Made by a program: the position numbers and the translations under genes
Assembly: GCF_015352445.1 (NCBI RefSeq)
Contig: NZ_JADKPO010000014.1
Location: 1 to 64,000, forward strand
DNA length: 64,000 bases
Origin: Nocardioides agariphilus
GTDB taxonomy: Bacteria; Actinomycetota; Actinomycetes; Propionibacteriales; Nocardioidaceae
Reading direction: 5' to 3'
Notes under the pieces: model-generated
What the model saw: only the letters and a program-made list of their open reading frames with translations
The model's database searches: none
Told to the model about the DNA's origin: nothing
Shown: in pieces, positions 7,458 to 16,323 of the stretch
Position numbering within the stretch: the first letter of the stretch is position 1
How the letters are laid out: every line of letters begins with the position of its first letter

Positions 7458-8213
7458 TCAGAGCCGGCGGTTGGCGAGGGACGGGTTGGTCCGGCGGGCC
7501 TGGTCGACGACGTCGCGTTCGAGGGTCACGGTGAGGGACTCGGGCTTCTCGCCGGCTTCGGCCAGGACCTCGCCGAGAGGGTCGACGGCGATCGAGTGTC
7601 CGCAGTAGCGCGGGCCGGGCTGGCCGACGGCGACGACGTAGGCGGTGTTCTCGATCGCCCTCGCGCGGGCCAGGGTCCTCCAGTGGTCGACCTTGCGCGG
7701 CCCGGCCACCCAGGCGGCGGGGACGACGAGTACGTCGGCGCCCTCGGCGACCAGCGCACGGGCGAGCTCGGGGAAGCGCAGGTCGTAGCAGGTCATCAGG
7801 CCGAGCGTGAGGCCACCGAGCTCGACGGTCACCGGACTCAGGGGGCCTGCCGTCACGCGGTCGGACTCCTGGTAGCCGAAGGAGTCGTAGAGGTGGATCT
7901 TGCGGTAGTCGGCCTGCGCGGCGCCGCGCATGACCAAGGTGTTGACCGGGCGAGCAGGGTCGGCGCTGCGCTCGAACATGCCGGCCAGGATCGTGGTGCC
8001 GCGCGCGGCGGCGACGCGGGCGACCTCGGTGGCGAACGGGCCGTCGAGCTCCTCGGCCGCGTCGCTGAGATCGGACCCCGGCTCGCCGAAGTCGCGGGCG
8101 TAGGCCTCGGGAAAGACCACGAGATCGCTGCCCTCGGGCGTCAGCTCCGCCAGCCGGTCCCGGTTCTCGGCGGGGTCGAGCGTGGACGCCTCCTGCACCA
8201 AGGTGACCTGCAT
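7458..8213 (-). CDS. Carbon-nitrogen hydrolase (nitrilase superfamily)
   Basis: 251 aa, a single nitrilase-superfamily domain. The Glu-Lys-Cys triad is visible: Glu36 in FPEAYA, Lys105 in YRKIHLYD and Cys142 in MTCYDLRFPEL. The YRKIHLYDSFGY and ...TCYDLRFPELAR signatures match the omega-amidase/Nit2-like branch, which hydrolyses amides such as alpha-ketoglutaramate or deaminated glutathione. The exact substrate cannot be read from the sequence. It is cytosolic. ATG 8213 lies back to back with the MobA-like gene, leaving a 57-bp shared upstream region. Confidence 0.92.
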   Translation of the reverse strand: MQVTLVQEASTLDPAENRDRLAELTPEGSDLVVFPEAYARDFGEPGSDLSDAAEELDGPFATEVARVAAARGTTILAGMFERSADPARPVNTLVMRGAAQADYRKIHLYDSFGYQESDRVTAGPLSPVTVELGGLTLGLMTCYDLRFPELARALVAEGADVLVVPAAWVAGPRKVDHWRTLARARAIENTAYVVAVGQPGPRYCGHSIAVDPLGEVLAEAGEKPESLTVTLERDVVDQARRTNPSLANRRL

Positions 8214-8270
8214 GGGCCCAGTCTGCCCGCTGATCACATCCGCCGGATCGGACAGGGCACACTGCGGTTC

Positions 8271-8864
8271 GTGGTCTTCGACGCGGTGGTCCTGGCCGGT
8301 GGCCGCGCCACCCGGCTCGGCGGCGCCGACAAGGCCGCGGTCGAGGTCAACGGGACGACGCTGCTCGAGCGGACCCTCGCCGCCGTCCGCGCCGCCCACC
8401 GCGTCGTCGTCGTCGGCGACGAGCACCCCACCTCCCGCCCGGTCCTCTGGACCCGCGAGCACCCGCCGTACGGCGGGCCGGTTGCGGCGACGTACGCCGG
8501 TCTCGAGGCGCTGCGCCGCGGTAGTCCCGTGCGGTTGACGGGTCAAAAGGCTGAAATGACCCGTCAACCGCACGGGAGTACGCCACTGGTGGTGCTGGCT
8601 GTCGACATGCCGGGAGTCGGCGAGGGGACGGTACGGCGGTTGGTGGCGGGCATGCAGGGACACGACGGGGCGGTGCTGGTGGACGGGGGGCGGCGGCACC
8701 TGGCGTTCGCGGTGGAGGCCGAGGCCCTGGCGCGGGTGCGGCCGGCGGAGGTGGCCGGGGCGGCGATGCGGGGGCTGTGGGCGAGCCTGGACCTGGCCGA
8801 CGTACCAGCCCGCGACGACGAGGCGTACGACGTCGACGAGTGGTCGGACCTGGAGCCGTCCTGA
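8271..8864 (+). CDS. MobA-like nucleotidyltransferase with in-frame palindrome insert
   Basis: 197 aa. The N-terminus FDAVVLAGGRATRLGGADKA is the nucleotide-binding signature of the MobA/NTP-transferase family, which attaches GMP to molybdopterin (molybdenum cofactor maturation). The metal-binding motif LAVDMPGV follows. Between them, residues around 85-104 (GSPVRLTGQKAEMTRQPHGS) are encoded by a 61-bp near-perfect palindrome (8521-8581), in a place where relatives have a short loop. The frame is kept, so the gene may still work. The start is GTG 8271. The next gene is DUF6457, which commonly pairs with this family. Confidence 0.8.
   Translation: MVFDAVVLAGGRATRLGGADKAAVEVNGTTLLERTLAAVRAAHRVVVVGDEHPTSRPVLWTREHPPYGGPVAATYAGLEALRRGSPVRLTGQKAEMTRQPHGSTPLVVLAVDMPGVGEGTVRRLVAGMQGHDGAVLVDGGRRHLAFAVEAEALARVRPAEVAGAAMRGLWASLDLADVPARDDEAYDVDEWSDLEPS
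8521..8581. repeat. Family D palindrome inside the MobA-like gene
   Basis: 25-bp arms (8521-8545 and 8557-8581) differing at one base, with an 11-base loop. The core GTACTCCCGTGCGGTTGACG recurs at 62138-62198. It is read through in frame by the MobA-like gene. Confidence 0.9.
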
Positions 8865-8942
8865 GCACTCGCTCGAGCTGGGCCGGAACACCGACCTGGC
8901 CCAGAGGTGTGATCGTCGGGCGCGGTCGAGCATGATGTTGCC

Positions 8943-9266
8943 GTGAACCTGCACGACTGGATCGATGAGCTGTGCGACGTCCTCGACATCGACACCGAGG
9001 TCGACGAGGGACTGGTGCTCGACCTCGCCAAGGTCGTGGCCGACAACGTGGTGCGCAAGGCGGCCCCGATCAGCGCCTACCTCCTGGGGTACGCCGCCGG
9101 GCTCAACGAGGCGGACCCCGAGGCCGTGGAGAAGCTCGCCGCCCGTGCGCAGCTGCTCGCAGAGGGCTGGGACCGACCGTCGGACGCCACGGACCCGGTG
9201 GACATCACCGACGACGTGCCCGACGACAGCCTGGTCGACCACACCGGCGATCGCTTCGACGACTGA
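8943..9266 (+). CDS. DUF6457 protein
   Basis: 107 aa. The first 75 residues (MNLHDWIDELCDVLDIDTEV, ...DEGLVLDLAKVVADNVVRKA, PISAYLLGYAAGL) match the all-helical DUF6457 family, which in actinobacteria sits beside or is fused to MobA-like transferases. The tail is acidic and low in complexity (DDVPDDSLVDHTGDRFDD). No catalytic residues are known. The start is GTG 8943. Its stop overlaps the ATG of the quinone oxidoreductase by one base (TGATG), so the two are translationally coupled. Confidence 0.8.
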   Translation: MNLHDWIDELCDVLDIDTEVDEGLVLDLAKVVADNVVRKAAPISAYLLGYAAGLNEADPEAVEKLAARAQLLAEGWDRPSDATDPVDITDDVPDDSLVDHTGDRFDD

Positions 9267-10246
9267 TGAGGGCCGTCGTGGCCACGGGTCCTGGAGGACC
9301 CGACGTACTGACCTTGGCCGACGTACCCGACCCCCGACCCGGACCCGGCGAGGTCGCGATCGCCGTGGTCGCCACCGCCGTCAACCGGCCCGACCTGCTG
9401 CAGCGCAGGGGCTTCTACGACCCGCCCCCGGGCGCGAGCGACATCCTCGGGCTCGAGTGCAGCGGCACCATCGCGGCGGTCGGCGAGGGGGTGACCGACT
9501 GGCATGTCGGCGACGAGTGCTGCGCCCTGCTCGCGGGCGGCGGCTACGCGGAGCTCGTGGTGTGTCCCGCGGGTCAGGTGATGCCCGTACCTCGCGGGGT
9601 CAGCCTCGAGCAGGCCGCGAGCCTGCCCGAGGTGGCGTGCACGGTCTGGTCCAACGTGTTCATGCTCGCGGGCCTACGGCAGGGCGAGTGGTTCCTGGTC
9701 CACGGGGGCGCCGGCGGCATCGGGTCCATGGCGATCCAGCTCGGCCGGGCGGTCGGCGCTCGGGTGCTGGCCACAGCAGGCTCGGCCGACAAGGTGGCTC
9801 GCTGCTCCGAGCTGGGGGCTGAGGTCGCCATCGACTACAGGGAGCAGGACTTCGTGGCAGTGGTCGAGGAGGCGACCGGGGGCCATGGCGCCGACGTGAT
9901 CCTCGACAACATGGGCGCGTCCTACCTCGGGCGCAACCTGGCAGCGCTCGCGACCGAGGGCCGGCTGTCCATCATCGGACTGATGGGCGGCACCAAGGCG
10001 GAGCTCGACCTCGATCAGCTGATGAGCAAGCGGGCGGCCATCATCTCGACCCGCCTGCGGCCGCGGCCGGTGGAGGAGAAGACCGCGATCTGCGCCGCCG
10101 TCACCGAGCACGTGTGGCCGCTGCTCGCCGACGAGACGATCCAGCCCGTGGTGAGCGCCACCATGCCCCTGGCCGAGGCGGCCCGAGCACACGCCCTGAT
10201 GGAGTCGGGTGAGTCATCGGGGAAGATCCTCCTCACCGTCTCCTGA
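9266..10246 (+). CDS. Zinc-free quinone oxidoreductase (MDR family)
   Basis: 326 aa, NAD(P)H:quinone oxidoreductase/zeta-crystallin type. The GroES-like N-terminal domain starts MRAVVATGPGGPDVL and contains AVNRPDLLQRRGFYDPP. The Rossmann fold carries the NADPH motif HGGAGGIGSMAIQL (about residues 146-159). The tail is AHALMESGESSGKILLTV. The zinc-ligand cysteines of alcohol dehydrogenases are absent. Residues such as RGFYDPPPGASDILGLE match the PIG3-like TIGR02824 group. It reduces quinones or enones with NADPH in the cytosol; the physiological substrate is unknown. It is coupled to the upstream DUF6457 gene. Confidence 0.93.
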   Translation: MRAVVATGPGGPDVLTLADVPDPRPGPGEVAIAVVATAVNRPDLLQRRGFYDPPPGASDILGLECSGTIAAVGEGVTDWHVGDECCALLAGGGYAELVVCPAGQVMPVPRGVSLEQAASLPEVACTVWSNVFMLAGLRQGEWFLVHGGAGGIGSMAIQLGRAVGARVLATAGSADKVARCSELGAEVAIDYREQDFVAVVEEATGGHGADVILDNMGASYLGRNLAALATEGRLSIIGLMGGTKAELDLDQLMSKRAAIISTRLRPRPVEEKTAICAAVTEHVWPLLADETIQPVVSATMPLAEAARAHALMESGESSGKILLTVS

Positions 10247-10271
10247 GGGTCAGCGCTCTAGGGTGGGGCGC

Positions 10272-10931
10272 ATGAGCCAACAGCCCGAGCACGCCCCCGA
10301 GCACGCCCCGGAGCTCGCAGCCGAGGGCGACCAGCAGGGGGAACGTCCCGGTCATCCTCAGGGTCACGTCGTCGTCGTCGGTCCCGACGGGCAGCCCGTA
10401 GCCGCCGTACCCGCGTCGGCGCTGCAGCAGCAGGGCGAGCAGGAGGACGACGAGTCCGACCTCACCAGCCTGGTCGAGCAGCCGGCGAAGGTGATGCGGA
10501 TCGGCAGCATGATCCGCCAGCTGTTGGAGGAGGTGAAGTCGGCGCCGCTCGACGACGCCAGCCGGCAGCGCCTCAAGGAGATCCACCGGCGCTCCATCAA
10601 GGAGCTCGAGTCGGGGCTGGCACCCGAGCTCGTCGAGGAGCTCGAGCGACTGACCTTGCCGTTCACGGGCGACGAGACGCCGTCCGACGCCGAGCTGCGC
10701 ATCTCACAGGCCCAGCTCGTCGGGTGGCTGGAGGGCTTGTTCCACGGCATCCAGACCGCGATCTACGCCCAGCAGATGGCCGCTCGCGCCCAGTTCGAGC
10801 AGATCCGCCGCGCGTTGCCACCCGGCGTCCAGCTGGCCACCGGCCAGCCGGGCCCCGACGGGCAGCCGCAGCAGGGCGATCAGCAGGGCGATCCGGAGCA
10901 GGGTCCCGGCACGGGCGGGATGTACCTCTGA
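10272..10931 (+). CDS. bpa: Bacterial proteasome activator Bpa
   Basis: 219 aa. Forms a ring that docks on the 20S proteasome and opens its gate independently of ATP. The conserved helical core is clear (LVEQPAKVMRIGSMIRQLLE..., RLKEIHRRSIKELESGL, GWLEGLFHGIQTAIYAQQMA). The protein ends GTGGMYL; the family ends in a GQYL-type motif that inserts into the proteasome alpha ring, here with Met for Gln. The N-terminus is a low-complexity EHAPEHAPELA repeat from 12-bp units at 10281-10319. The start is leaderless: TAGGGT at 10259-10264, 7 bases, ATG 10272. Proteasome genes are not in the window. Confidence 0.93.
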   Translation: MSQQPEHAPEHAPELAAEGDQQGERPGHPQGHVVVVGPDGQPVAAVPASALQQQGEQEDDESDLTSLVEQPAKVMRIGSMIRQLLEEVKSAPLDDASRQRLKEIHRRSIKELESGLAPELVEELERLTLPFTGDETPSDAELRISQAQLVGWLEGLFHGIQTAIYAQQMAARAQFEQIRRALPPGVQLATGQPGPDGQPQQGDQQGDPEQGPGTGGMYL

Positions 10932-10944
10932 GGGATCGGTCGGG

Positions 10945-11547
10945 TCAGGTACGCCGGGTTCGCCCGAGCGCCGCGAAGACCATCAGGCCGAGCAGACCGA
11001 CCAGCACCATGGCGGCACCGGGCGCGGCGATCCGGGTCAGGTCCGGAGGATCGGAGTCGGCCACCCGGGTGTAGGTCGCCTTGTCGGGCTTCGGCGGGAC
11101 GGGCGTACTGCCCTCGCCGAGGATGGCGACCACCTTCTGGGTCTTGGTGCTCGTCGCCGGTGCGGTGCCGCTGCACCGGTCGGCGACGAACGTGCCCTGC
11201 GCGTTGGCGCGCACGAAGACCAGGTAGCGGGTGTCGGCCGTCATGCCGGTCAGGCCGCACTTGGCGGGGTCGGCGTTGGACTTCACCGTCACCGTCTGGG
11301 AGGTGATGTCGCCCTTGTAGACGCGGTCGACCTTGACGTCGTACGACATCAGCTGCTGCTTGCCCGACGTGGTCGGCCCCGAGGCCATGGTGACGGTGCC
11401 GGAGAACACCGCGTCGGCCCTCTCGACCTGCTGCGCCACGGAGCGCCGCTGGCAGGTGCAGGCGGCGTGGGCGGGGGCGTCGGTGACGATGGTCAACGTC
11501 AACCCGACCACCAGCAGCACGAGCAGCCGCTGCAGGAGGGGGACCAT
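10945..11547 (-). CDS. Secreted membrane-anchored TIMP/NTR-like protein
   Basis: 200 aa. It has a signal peptide (LLVLLVVGLTLTIVTDAPAHA), then ACTCQRRSVAQQVERADAVF with a C-x-C pair, ...SYDVKVDRVYKGD..., CGLTG, YLVFVRAN and a further cysteine (DRCSGT). The CxC start, 'VYKG' strand and paired cysteines are the pattern of the small netrin/TIMP-like beta-barrel found in secreted actinobacterial proteins. A C-terminal helix (GAAMVLVGLLGLMVFAALGR, then RTRRT) anchors it in the membrane with the barrel outside. ATG 11547 gives the clean signal peptide. Role unknown. It overlaps nothing and sits 4 bp from the HAD gene. Confidence 0.8.
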   Translation of the reverse strand: MVPLLQRLLVLLVVGLTLTIVTDAPAHAACTCQRRSVAQQVERADAVFSGTVTMASGPTTSGKQQLMSYDVKVDRVYKGDITSQTVTVKSNADPAKCGLTGMTADTRYLVFVRANAQGTFVADRCSGTAPATSTKTQKVVAILGEGSTPVPPKPDKATYTRVADSDPPDLTRIAAPGAAMVLVGLLGLMVFAALGRTRRT

Positions 11548-11551
11548 GCGT

Positions 11552-12418
11552 CTATTCGACCACAGGGGCGATGGCCAGTCCGAACACCGAGGCGAGCACG
11601 CGCGCAACGCCGTCCTCGTCGTTACCGGGGGCCACGTGGTCGGCAGTATCGGCGACCGTCGGGTGCGCGTCGGCCATCGCGTACGACGTGCCGGCCCAGG
11701 CGAGCATGGCGATGTCGTTGGGCATGTCCCCGAAGGCGATCACCTGGTGGGGATCGATGCCGCGCTCCTCGCACAGCAGCGCGAGGGTGGTCGCCTTGGT
11801 GACGCCCGCCGCGCTGATCTCGAGCAGCGACGATGTCGACGACCACGTCACGACCGCACGGTCGCCGATGGCCGCGACGGCGCGGTCCCAGAACTCCTGG
11901 TAGCCCAGCTCCTCGTGGCGCGCCAGCAGCTTGAGGGCGGGTCCGGCGAAGATCTCGGCGAGGTGCCCGCGCCGCGTGCCGCTCGGAACGGGGTACCTCT
12001 CCCGGAACCCGTGCTCGAGCGAGATGCCCGACAGCGTCTCGACCGCGAACGCGCTCCCGAATACGGCGGAGCGGATCAGCTCGCACACCTCGATGCCGGC
12101 GGCCGGCTCGATGGTCCGGGTGAGCACCGGCTCGCGACGGGCGACATCCCAGACCAGGGCGCCGTTGGAGATGACCGCCAGCCCGTGGCCCCCGACGTGC
12201 TCGAAGACGTCCTCGGCCCAGCGCAGCGGCCTCCCGGTCACGAACACCACCGGCACACCCCGCTCGTCGAGCGCCGTCAGCACGGCCTGGGTGTACGGCG
12301 AGACCGTGCCGTCGGAACGTACGAGCGTGCCGTCGAGGTCGGTGGCGACGAGGCGGGGTTCCGAGCCTCGCTCCGCACGCACCTCAACCACCGATCGCCG
12401 ACCCAGCACCTCAACCAC
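11552..12418 (-). CDS. HAD-IIB (Cof-type) phosphatase
   Basis: About 288 aa. Motif I is DLDGTLVRSDG (nucleophile Asp), motif II VTGR, and motif III/IV comprises Lys in GVTKATTL plus GDMPNDIAML. The C2B cap of the Cof family lies between. Such enzymes dephosphorylate sugar phosphates, FMN or PLP; the substrate cannot be told. The N-terminus is uncertain: GTG 12418 overlaps the upstream HAD stop, but the leader [20 protein letters not shown] is repetitive, and a GTG about 10 codons further in may be used. It forms an overlapping run with another HAD phosphatase and serS. Confidence 0.88.
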   Translation of the reverse strand: MVEVLGRRSVVEVRAERGSEPRLVATDLDGTLVRSDGTVSPYTQAVLTALDERGVPVVFVTGRPLRWAEDVFEHVGGHGLAVISNGALVWDVARREPVLTRTIEPAAGIEVCELIRSAVFGSAFAVETLSGISLEHGFRERYPVPSGTRRGHLAEIFAGPALKLLARHEELGYQEFWDRAVAAIGDRAVVTWSSTSSLLEISAAGVTKATTLALLCEERGIDPHQVIAFGDMPNDIAMLAWAGTSYAMADAHPTVADTADHVAPGNDEDGVARVLASVFGLAIAPVVE

Positions 12419-13292
12419 CCGAGGCGACGGGGAACCAGCGGGTGAGCTCGGTGGCGGCGCCGTCGTCGTACACCGTGGCGGTGACGGCGTCGGCGGCGGC
12501 GATCACGGCCTCGACGGCCTGGCCCATGGCCACGCCGCGGCCGGCCCACTGGAGCAGCTCGATGTCGTTGCGGCCGTCGCCGATCGCGAGTACGTCGGCG
12601 GCCTCGAGGCCCAGCCGGGTCGCGACATGGGCGACCCCGCTGGCCTTGTTGACGCCGACGGGAGCCAGGTCGAGCCAGGCGGTCCAGCCGACGACGTAGT
12701 CGGTGCCGTGCAGCCCGAGACGCGCGGCGAGCTCGAGGAAGTCCTCGGCGGTCGAGTCGGGGTCGCGGATGATCACGCGGCTGACGTGCTCGGCCACCAG
12801 GTCGCGGACCTCGGTGATGACCATCTCACCGGACAGCTCGCCGACCGGGAACGGCCGGTTGACGCGGTACCCGACGCCACGCTCCTCGACCGCCACCAGC
12901 GCGGTCGGGTGCTCGCGCAGGATCGCCTCGACCGCCGGGCGCGCGTCGAAGGTCTCCTCGTGGACGACCTGGAGGGGCGGGTAGCGGAACACCACCGCAC
13001 CGTTGGAGGCCACCACCCAGAGCGGGTCCTCGTCATCGAGCGGCAGGCCGAGCAGGTCCGCGATCACCGTCATGCCGTGCGGCGAACGACCACTGGCCAG
13101 CACGATGTGGGCACCCGCGTCGTGGGCCCGGCGTACGGCGTCACGTACGGCGGCAGGTACCTCTTCGTGGGTCTGCCCCGAGCCCTCGACCCACTTGAGC
13201 AGCGTCCCGTCGATGTCGAGTGCGACGACGCGCGGCAGCCAGTCGCTCGGGCTTACGTCAGGTGTCACGGCTGGTGTCACATCTGGTGTCAC
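12411..13292 (-). CDS. HAD-IIB (Cof-type) phosphatase, paralogue
   Basis: 293 aa. [12 protein letters not shown] (motif I), ASGRSPHGM (motif II), Lys in VGVNKASGV and [10 protein letters not shown] (motif IV) define a second Cof-type phosphatase beside the first. The start GTG 13292 overlaps the serS stop as GTGA, so the genes are translationally coupled. The first 15 residues ([15 protein letters not shown]) come from three 12-bp tandem units at 13257-13292, so the repeat itself supplies the start codon. Tandem duplication of Cof genes behind serS is also known from other actinobacteria. Confidence 0.88.
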   Translation of the reverse strand: MTPDVTPAVTPDVSPSDWLPRVVALDIDGTLLKWVEGSGQTHEEVPAAVRDAVRRAHDAGAHIVLASGRSPHGMTVIADLLGLPLDDEDPLWVVASNGAVVFRYPPLQVVHEETFDARPAVEAILREHPTALVAVEERGVGYRVNRPFPVGELSGEMVITEVRDLVAEHVSRVIIRDPDSTAEDFLELAARLGLHGTDYVVGWTAWLDLAPVGVNKASGVAHVATRLGLEAADVLAIGDGRNDIELLQWAGRGVAMGQAVEAVIAAADAVTATVYDDGAATELTRWFPVASGG

Positions 13293-14557
13293 GTTGGGGG
13301 CTTGATGAGGTCGAGCCCGCCGAGGTAGGGCTGCAGCGCCTTCGGCACCTTGACCGATCCGTCGGCCTGCTGGTGGGTCTCGAGCAGGGCGATGATCGGC
13401 CGGTTGATGGAGCACAGCGTGCCGTTGAGGGTGGCCACGGGCCCGATCGAGCCGTCGGCGAAGCGACCACGGGTGTCCAGGCGACGGGTCTGGAAGTCGG
13501 TGCAGTTGGAGGTCGAGGTGAGCTCGCGGAACCGGCCCTGCGAGGCGATCCAGGCCTCACAGTCGTACTTGCGCTGCGCAGAAGTGCCGAGGTCGCCGGC
13601 CGCCACGTCGATGACGCGGTAGTGCAGCTCGAGCTTGTCGAGGAACTCCTTCTCCCACGCCAGCAGCCGCAGGTGCTCGGCGTAGGACTCCTCGACGGTC
13701 GTGTAGACGAACATCTCGACCTTGTCGAACCAGTGCACCCGGAAGATGCCGCGCGTGTCCTTGCCGTGGGAGCCGGCCTCCTTGCGGAAGCAGGACGAGA
13801 AGGCGGCGTACCGGAGGGGCAGCGACGAGGCATCGAGGATCTCGTCGGAGTGGTACGCCGCGAGCGGGACCTCGGAGGTGCCGACCAGGTAGAGGTCCTG
13901 GTCCTCGATCTTGTAGACGTCGTCGGCGGCCTGGCCCAAGAAACCCGTGCCCTCCATGGCGCGCGGCTTGACCAGCGCCGGCGCGATCATCTGGGTGAAG
14001 CCGGCGTTGCGGGCCTGGTCCATCGCCATCATCACCAACGCCAGCTCGAGCTGGGCACCGATGCCGGTGAGGAAGTAGAAGCGCGACCCGGAGACCTTGG
14101 CGCCGCGCTCGAGGTCGATCGCGCCGAGCATCTGCCCGAGCTCGACGTGGTCACGGGGCTCGAAGTCGAACTGCGGCGCGGTGCCGATGGTCTCGATCAC
14201 GCGGTAGTCGTCCTCGCCACCGGCCGGCGCCTCGTCGGCCGCGACGTTGGGGATCTCCATCAGCGTCGACCGCCAGAGGTCCTCGGCCTCGGACTGGGCG
14301 GACTCGGCGGCCTTGACGCGCGCCGCCAGCTCCTTGGTCTGCTCGAGCAGGGCGGCCTTCTCCTCCGGCGCGGCCTGGGGGATCTGCTTGCCGAGGGACT
14401 TCTGCTCGGCGCGCAGCCGCTCGTACTCGGCGATGGCCGCGCGCCGTGTCTCGTCGGCGGAGATCGCCCGGTCGACCACCTCGTCGGACAGGCCGCGCTT
14501 GGCCTGGGCGGCGCGGACGCGGTCGGGTTCCTCACGAATCAGCCGGGGGTCGATCAT
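13289..14557 (-). CDS. serS: Seryl-tRNA synthetase
   Basis: 422 aa, cytosolic class II synthetase charging tRNA-Ser and tRNA-Sec. The N-terminal coiled-coil arm that grips the long variable arm is clear (residues about 25-110, rich in E/K/A). Motif 2 is [20 protein letters not shown], followed by [10 protein letters not shown]. Motif 3 is in [20 protein letters not shown]. It starts [18 protein letters not shown], standard for the family. The start is leaderless: TAGCCT at 14564-14569 on the reverse strand, 6 bases, ATG 14557. First gene of a run with two HAD genes. Two of its substrate tRNA genes lie at 4834 and 6014. Confidence 0.98.
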   Translation of the reverse strand: MIDPRLIREEPDRVRAAQAKRGLSDEVVDRAISADETRRAAIAEYERLRAEQKSLGKQIPQAAPEEKAALLEQTKELAARVKAAESAQSEAEDLWRSTLMEIPNVAADEAPAGGEDDYRVIETIGTAPQFDFEPRDHVELGQMLGAIDLERGAKVSGSRFYFLTGIGAQLELALVMMAMDQARNAGFTQMIAPALVKPRAMEGTGFLGQAADDVYKIEDQDLYLVGTSEVPLAAYHSDEILDASSLPLRYAAFSSCFRKEAGSHGKDTRGIFRVHWFDKVEMFVYTTVEESYAEHLRLLAWEKEFLDKLELHYRVIDVAAGDLGTSAQRKYDCEAWIASQGRFRELTSTSNCTDFQTRRLDTRGRFADGSIGPVATLNGTLCSINRPIIALLETHQQADGSVKVPKALQPYLGGLDLIKPPT

Positions 14558-14623
14558 GGGACGAGGCTATCCATACCTGCTGGTCGAGGACGTCCCGCCA
14601 GGGACCTTCACGAGCCCCCCGAT

Positions 14624-14664
14624 GGTTTCGAGACAGGCGCTGGCGCGCCTTCCTCAACCAGCGG
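14624..14664. repeat. Family A element, single arm, between serS and the PAP2-kinase gene
   Basis: GGTTTCGAGACAGGCGCTGG followed by CGCGCCTTCCTCAACCAGCGG, the right-arm form of family A (compare 25249-25293). A degenerate left arm (GCTGGTCGAGGACG) lies at about 14579. It occupies the divergent promoter region. Confidence 0.85.
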
Positions 14665-14682
14665 AAGTGCATACTGACGCCC

Positions 14683-16257
14683 GTGCTGGACCGCCCCAGA
14701 GTGATCACGCTCTCGTGGGCTGTCTTCTTCCTGGCGCTGTTCGGGGTGCTCGGTGTCGCGGTCTCCGCCGAGCGCACTCCACTCGACCCCATCGACGGTC
14801 TCGGCCGCGACGCGGAGCGCTGGGCCGACGGGCACGCGTCGCTGATCGCGCTCCTGCGTCACATCGAGGCGTGGTTCGGCGCGACGTGGGTGCTGCTGGC
14901 CGCGCTCGTGCTCGCGGTGTGGCTGGCCGTGCGGGGCCACCGACGCGCGGCGACGTACTCGATCCTGGTCGTGCTCACCACCTGGATCGTCACCGACCTG
15001 ACCAAGGCGATGTTCGCGCGGGTCCGCCCGGAGTGGCAGGACGCCCTCGGCGTGCTGGGGAACCGGTCCTACCCGTCGGGCCACACCTCCATGAACGCCG
15101 CCCTGATGGCCGTGGTGTGCGTTCTTGCCCTGATGTTCGTACGCCGCTCGAGCATGCGGCGGGTCATCTACGCGCTGGCGGCCGCGGAGGTCCTGCTGAT
15201 CTGGGCCGACCGGCTCCTGCTCGGCCGCCACTTCCCGACCGACCTGATCGGGGGTACGGCGCTCGCGGTCGGGGTCGCGCTGTTGTGGATGGCCGTCTAC
15301 AGCCCGCTGCCACGCAGCCACGCAGCGCACGCGCGACCCTTACACGAGGCGGTGCCGGGGAACCGCCAGCTGGCCGTGATCCTCAATCCCAGCAAGGTGG
15401 AGGACGCCGACCAGTTCCGCTCGATCGTGACCGCGATGGCCCAGGAGTCCGGCTGGTCCACGCCCGCCTGGCACTACACCACCGTCGAGGACCCCGGCAC
15501 CGGCATGGCAGAGGCGGCCGCCGTGGCCGGCGCCGACCTGGTGCTGGTGTGCGGCGGCGACGGGACGGTGCGCGAGGTGTGCGCCGAGCTGGCCGGTACC
15601 GGCATCCCGGTGGGCATCGTCCCGGCGGGCACCGGCAACCTGCTCGCCCGCAACCTGCAGATCCCGCTGTTCATCCGGGCCGCGATCGACGTGGCCCTCA
15701 ACGGCCAGGATCGCGCTATCGACCTGGTCGAGGTCAGCGGCGACGGGTTCGAGGACAGCCACTTCATGGTGATGGCCGGCATGGGTCTCGACGCCGCGAT
15801 CATGGAGGGCGTCAACGAGGACATCAAGCGCAAGGTCGGCTGGATCGCCTACGTGCTCTCGGGCCTGAAGGCCCTGATGTCCCCGGTGGTGAAGGTCGAG
15901 ATCGCGGTCGACGGCGGCGAGTTCACGTCGTACAAGGCGGTCACCGTCGTGGTCGGCAACGTCGGGTTCCTCCAGGCGGGCATGCCCTTGCTGCCCGACG
16001 CCGCCATCGACGACGGCGTGCTCGACGTGGTGATCCTGCACCCCAAGCGGTTCTTGTCGTGGCTGCCTCTGGTGGCGCGGGTGCTGAGCAAGGGCAAGCG
16101 CGTGGACGAGACCATCGGACGCCTCACCGGCCAGTCCGTGGTGGTGCGCGCCAGCGCCGACACCCCGCGCCAGCTCGACGGCGACTCCATCGGGCCGGGC
16201 CGCGAGCTGCGGATGCACTGCGTCCACGGGCGACTGCTGGTCCGCGTGCCCAGGTAG
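14683..16257 (+). CDS. PAP2 phosphatase fused to diacylglycerol kinase-like domain
   Basis: About 524 aa, two enzymes in one chain. The N-terminal half is a multi-span PAP2 lipid phosphatase: KAMFARVRP (about residue 108), YPSGHTS (about 130) and LLGRHFPTD (about 180) are the three catalytic motifs. The C-terminal half, after NRQLAVILNPSKVED, is a lipid/diacylglycerol kinase catalytic domain with the nucleotide motif CGGDGTVRE (about residue 290), GIVPAGTGNLLARNL, and GDSIGPGRELRM at the end. Opposing phosphatase and kinase activities suggest remodelling of phosphatidate, undecaprenyl phosphate or a related lipid. GTG 14683 was chosen because it directly precedes the first membrane helix; GTG 14701 is possible. 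Confidence 0.9.
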   Translation: MLDRPRVITLSWAVFFLALFGVLGVAVSAERTPLDPIDGLGRDAERWADGHASLIALLRHIEAWFGATWVLLAALVLAVWLAVRGHRRAATYSILVVLTTWIVTDLTKAMFARVRPEWQDALGVLGNRSYPSGHTSMNAALMAVVCVLALMFVRRSSMRRVIYALAAAEVLLIWADRLLLGRHFPTDLIGGTALAVGVALLWMAVYSPLPRSHAAHARPLHEAVPGNRQLAVILNPSKVEDADQFRSIVTAMAQESGWSTPAWHYTTVEDPGTGMAEAAAVAGADLVLVCGGDGTVREVCAELAGTGIPVGIVPAGTGNLLARNLQIPLFIRAAIDVALNGQDRAIDLVEVSGDGFEDSHFMVMAGMGLDAAIMEGVNEDIKRKVGWIAYVLSGLKALMSPVVKVEIAVDGGEFTSYKAVTVVVGNVGFLQAGMPLLPDAAIDDGVLDVVILHPKRFLSWLPLVARVLSKGKRVDETIGRLTGQSVVVRASADTPRQLDGDSIGPGRELRMHCVHGRLLVRVPR

Positions 16258-16323
16258 AGGGCCGATAGCACTCCGTCAGAACTGGGGGCTGCGCTCACCC
16301 TTTCGGGCGAGGACGATGGGCGC

